From the NCBI RefSeq assembly GCF_001999325.1, contig NZ_MVAR01000026.1, positions 25,680-89,679 on the forward strand: a DNA stretch of 64,000 nt, read 5' to 3'. Shown piece by piece: positions 62,842-64,000 of the stretch. Both the position numbers and the translations under genes were made by a program. The notes under the pieces were generated by a model. That model made no database searches and was not told the DNA's origin. It saw only the letters and a program-made list of their open reading frames with translations. The number at the start of each line of letters is the position of its first letter. Position 1 is the first letter of the stretch. The DNA is from Thioalkalivibrio versutus (lineage in GTDB: Bacteria; Pseudomonadota; Gammaproteobacteria; Ectothiorhodospirales; Ectothiorhodospiraceae).

Positions 62842-63067
62842 GTTACGGACTGTTTCATGCATTTCCGTGGATTATCAAAAACATCGGTTTTCAACGGCTT
62901 GTGCATTTTTCACCCCTATAGATAATGCAGTTTCATTAGCGGATATTGTGGTTCTTGGGTGACATGGCGGTGACACGAAGCCCCGTGTCACCCAAGCAAG
63001 CAGGCCCCGAAGGTGCGGTAACACCCCCCGAGGCCCTGACCACCGGCAACCTGAAATGGAGGTGCCA
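62842..63067. other. Element end: non-coding stretch between att site and integrase
   Basis: 226 bp with no credible ORF. It carries an AT-rich patch (about 62870-62950), then GGTGACA (62958-62964), GGTGACAC (62969-62976) and the inverted TGTCACC (62986-62992). The outer copies extend to an 11-bp inverted repeat, CTTGGGTGACA (62954-62964) with TGTCACCCAAG (62986-62996). Such repeats next to an att core suit integrase arm-type or excisionase binding sites; the role is inferred. Confidence 0.5.
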
Positions 63068-63993
63068 ATGGCTACCCGGAATAGTACCACCCGCCAGAAC
63101 TTCACCGCCGGCCGCGGGGCGGCTATTGAGTGCGCGCCCGACAAACAGCAAGCCTACTACTGAGACTCCGGCCAGCCAGGCCTGGGCATCCGCGCCACGG
63201 TCCGCGCCCGGTCCTATATCTTTCAGCGCAAGCCCGCCGGCAAGCAGGTGCGGGTGACCATTGGCGACTGCGCCTCCTGGGGAATCGACCAAGCACGCGC
63301 CGAAGCCAAGCGCCTCAGCATCCTGATCGACCAGGGTATCGACCCGAGGCAGGAGAAGGCCGAGCGCCTGCGGGCGCTGGATTCGTCGTGGCGGGAACAG
63401 GAACGCGCCACGGTAGCGCTGGCGACTGTCTGGGAAGCGTACACGGCTGCACGGGCGCAGGATTGGAGCGAGGCGCACCGGCGGGACCATGAACAGGCGA
63501 TGACCGCTCCAGGGTGGCAGATTGATCGCAAGCGCAACACGAAGGCGGGGCGCTCTATCCGCTACGGGATCTGCGCCTCGAGGAACTGACCGGCAGCCGC
63601 CTGGAAAACTGGCTCGACACCGAGCGCAAATCGCGGCCGGCGTATGCTGCTCGCGCCTTTCGCCTCCTTCGCGCCTGCCTCCGGTGGGCTGAGGGCCGGC
63701 CCGAGTATGCCGGTCTCGCTGATCCTGGCCGGGTGCTGACTGGAGACGTTCGCCGGAAGGTGCCCAAGCTCGGCGCGCGGGATGACTGCCTGCAACGCGA
63801 GCAGCTCCCCCTTTGGTTCGACGCGGTGCGGACGCTGGCGGACCCCGCGAAGGCCGCATACCTGCAAGGGCTCCAACTGACCGGCGCGCGCCGCGAGGAA
63901 CTGGCGCGGTTGCACTGGGATGACGTGGAGTTCCAATGGGGCGCGTTGACCATCCGGGACAAAGTGGAAGGCGAGCGGGTTGAGCTGGTCTAA
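63068..63993 (+). pseudogene. Tyrosine-type integrase, disrupted
   Basis: From ATG 63068 (GGAGG at 63058-63062) the frame reads as a phage/island integrase: FTAGRGAAIECAPDKQQAYY, then TGA (63161-63163) where family members have Trp, then DSGQPGLGIRATVRARSYIF in the same frame. After RKRNTKAG the frame is lost at the G-run 63547-63550 and resumes one base off with ALYPLRDLRLEELTG. The core continues to LTGARREELARLHWDDVEFQW (catalytic Arg I present) and stops at 63991-63993 inside the family's EGERTIPL region. The HxxR and Tyr catalytic parts are missing, so it should be inactive unless the breaks are sequencing errors. Confidence 0.85.
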
Positions 63994-64000
63994 TTTCCGT

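Noticed and set aside
62782..62870. A functional tRNA-Leu, or one interrupted by a group I intron in the anticodon loop
   Set aside because: The anticodon loop is continuous and no 5' acceptor strand or D-arm exists upstream, so it is a fragment and not an intron-split gene.
63161..63163. TGA in the integrase as a recoded Trp or selenocysteine codon
   Set aside because: All other genes in the window use TGA as stop, no SECIS-like hairpin is evident, and the same gene has other breaks; simple decay fits better.

Overview
The window is a 64 kb piece of a GC-rich gammaproteobacterial chromosome and is almost entirely core housekeeping sequence. Gene order matches gammaproteobacteria in several places: tyrA-aroA-cmk-rpsA-ihfB-lapAB-pyrF; the fab/pabC/mltG/tmk/holB/pilZ block; infA-clpA-clpS-icd; nudJ-mnmA-hflD. 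Together with acidic proteins, cytochrome c', a DsrE-type sulfur-relay protein and a lysine 2,3-aminomutase-like enzyme, this points to a halophilic or haloalkaliphilic sulfur-oxidising relative of Thioalkalivibrio (Ectothiorhodospiraceae). The genus guess is inference; class Gammaproteobacteria is well supported.

Layout. 1-8.2 kb (+): aromatic amino acid, nucleotide, ribosome and LPS-assembly genes, a ComEA-like protein and galU. 8.2-12.4 kb: rhomboid protease, ilvD, hspQ, a Nudix hydrolase and a FucA-like aldolase. 12.5-14.1 kb: cytochrome c', a diheme cytochrome c and tRNA-Asn. 14.2-22.1 kb: aspartate aminotransferase, uvrB, nagZ, dsrE, hpt, methylthioinosine phosphorylase and bioA. 22.2-25.0 kb: KamA-like radical SAM enzyme and a divergent class V aminotransferase. 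25.1-33.9 kb (-): fabD-fabG-acpP-fabF-pabB-pabC-mltG-tmk-holB-pilZ. 34-38.3 kb: infA, clpA, clpS and icd. 38.5-43.5 kb (+): nudJ, mnmA, hflD and acnA. 43.5-46.8 kb (+): a three-gene signalling cluster (small accessory-domain protein, HDOD protein, GGDEF-EAL protein). 46.8-54.8 kb: fumC, purB, uL16 hydroxylase, dusA, gdh and an M17 aminopeptidase. 54.8-62.4 kb: a YadG/YadH-type ABC exporter, an M23 peptidase, mnmC and a membrane diguanylate cyclase.

The right edge (62.8-64 kb) differs. A 60-bp 3' fragment of a tRNA-Leu(UAA) gene (anticodon arm to CCA) is followed by GGTGACA-type repeats and a tyrosine-integrase gene broken by an in-frame stop, a frameshift and a third early stop. I read this as the distal attachment site of an integrated element that begins near 62.84 kb and runs out of the window to the right. 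The cargo, if any, is not visible.

I found no CRISPR array, rRNA, intact insertion sequence or convincing novel multi-gene system. The most useful leads are the att site with its broken integrase, the c-di-GMP cluster, the hpt/methylthioinosine phosphorylase pair, the KamA-like enzyme, the rearranged fab cluster, and several structured or palindromic intergenic stretches.
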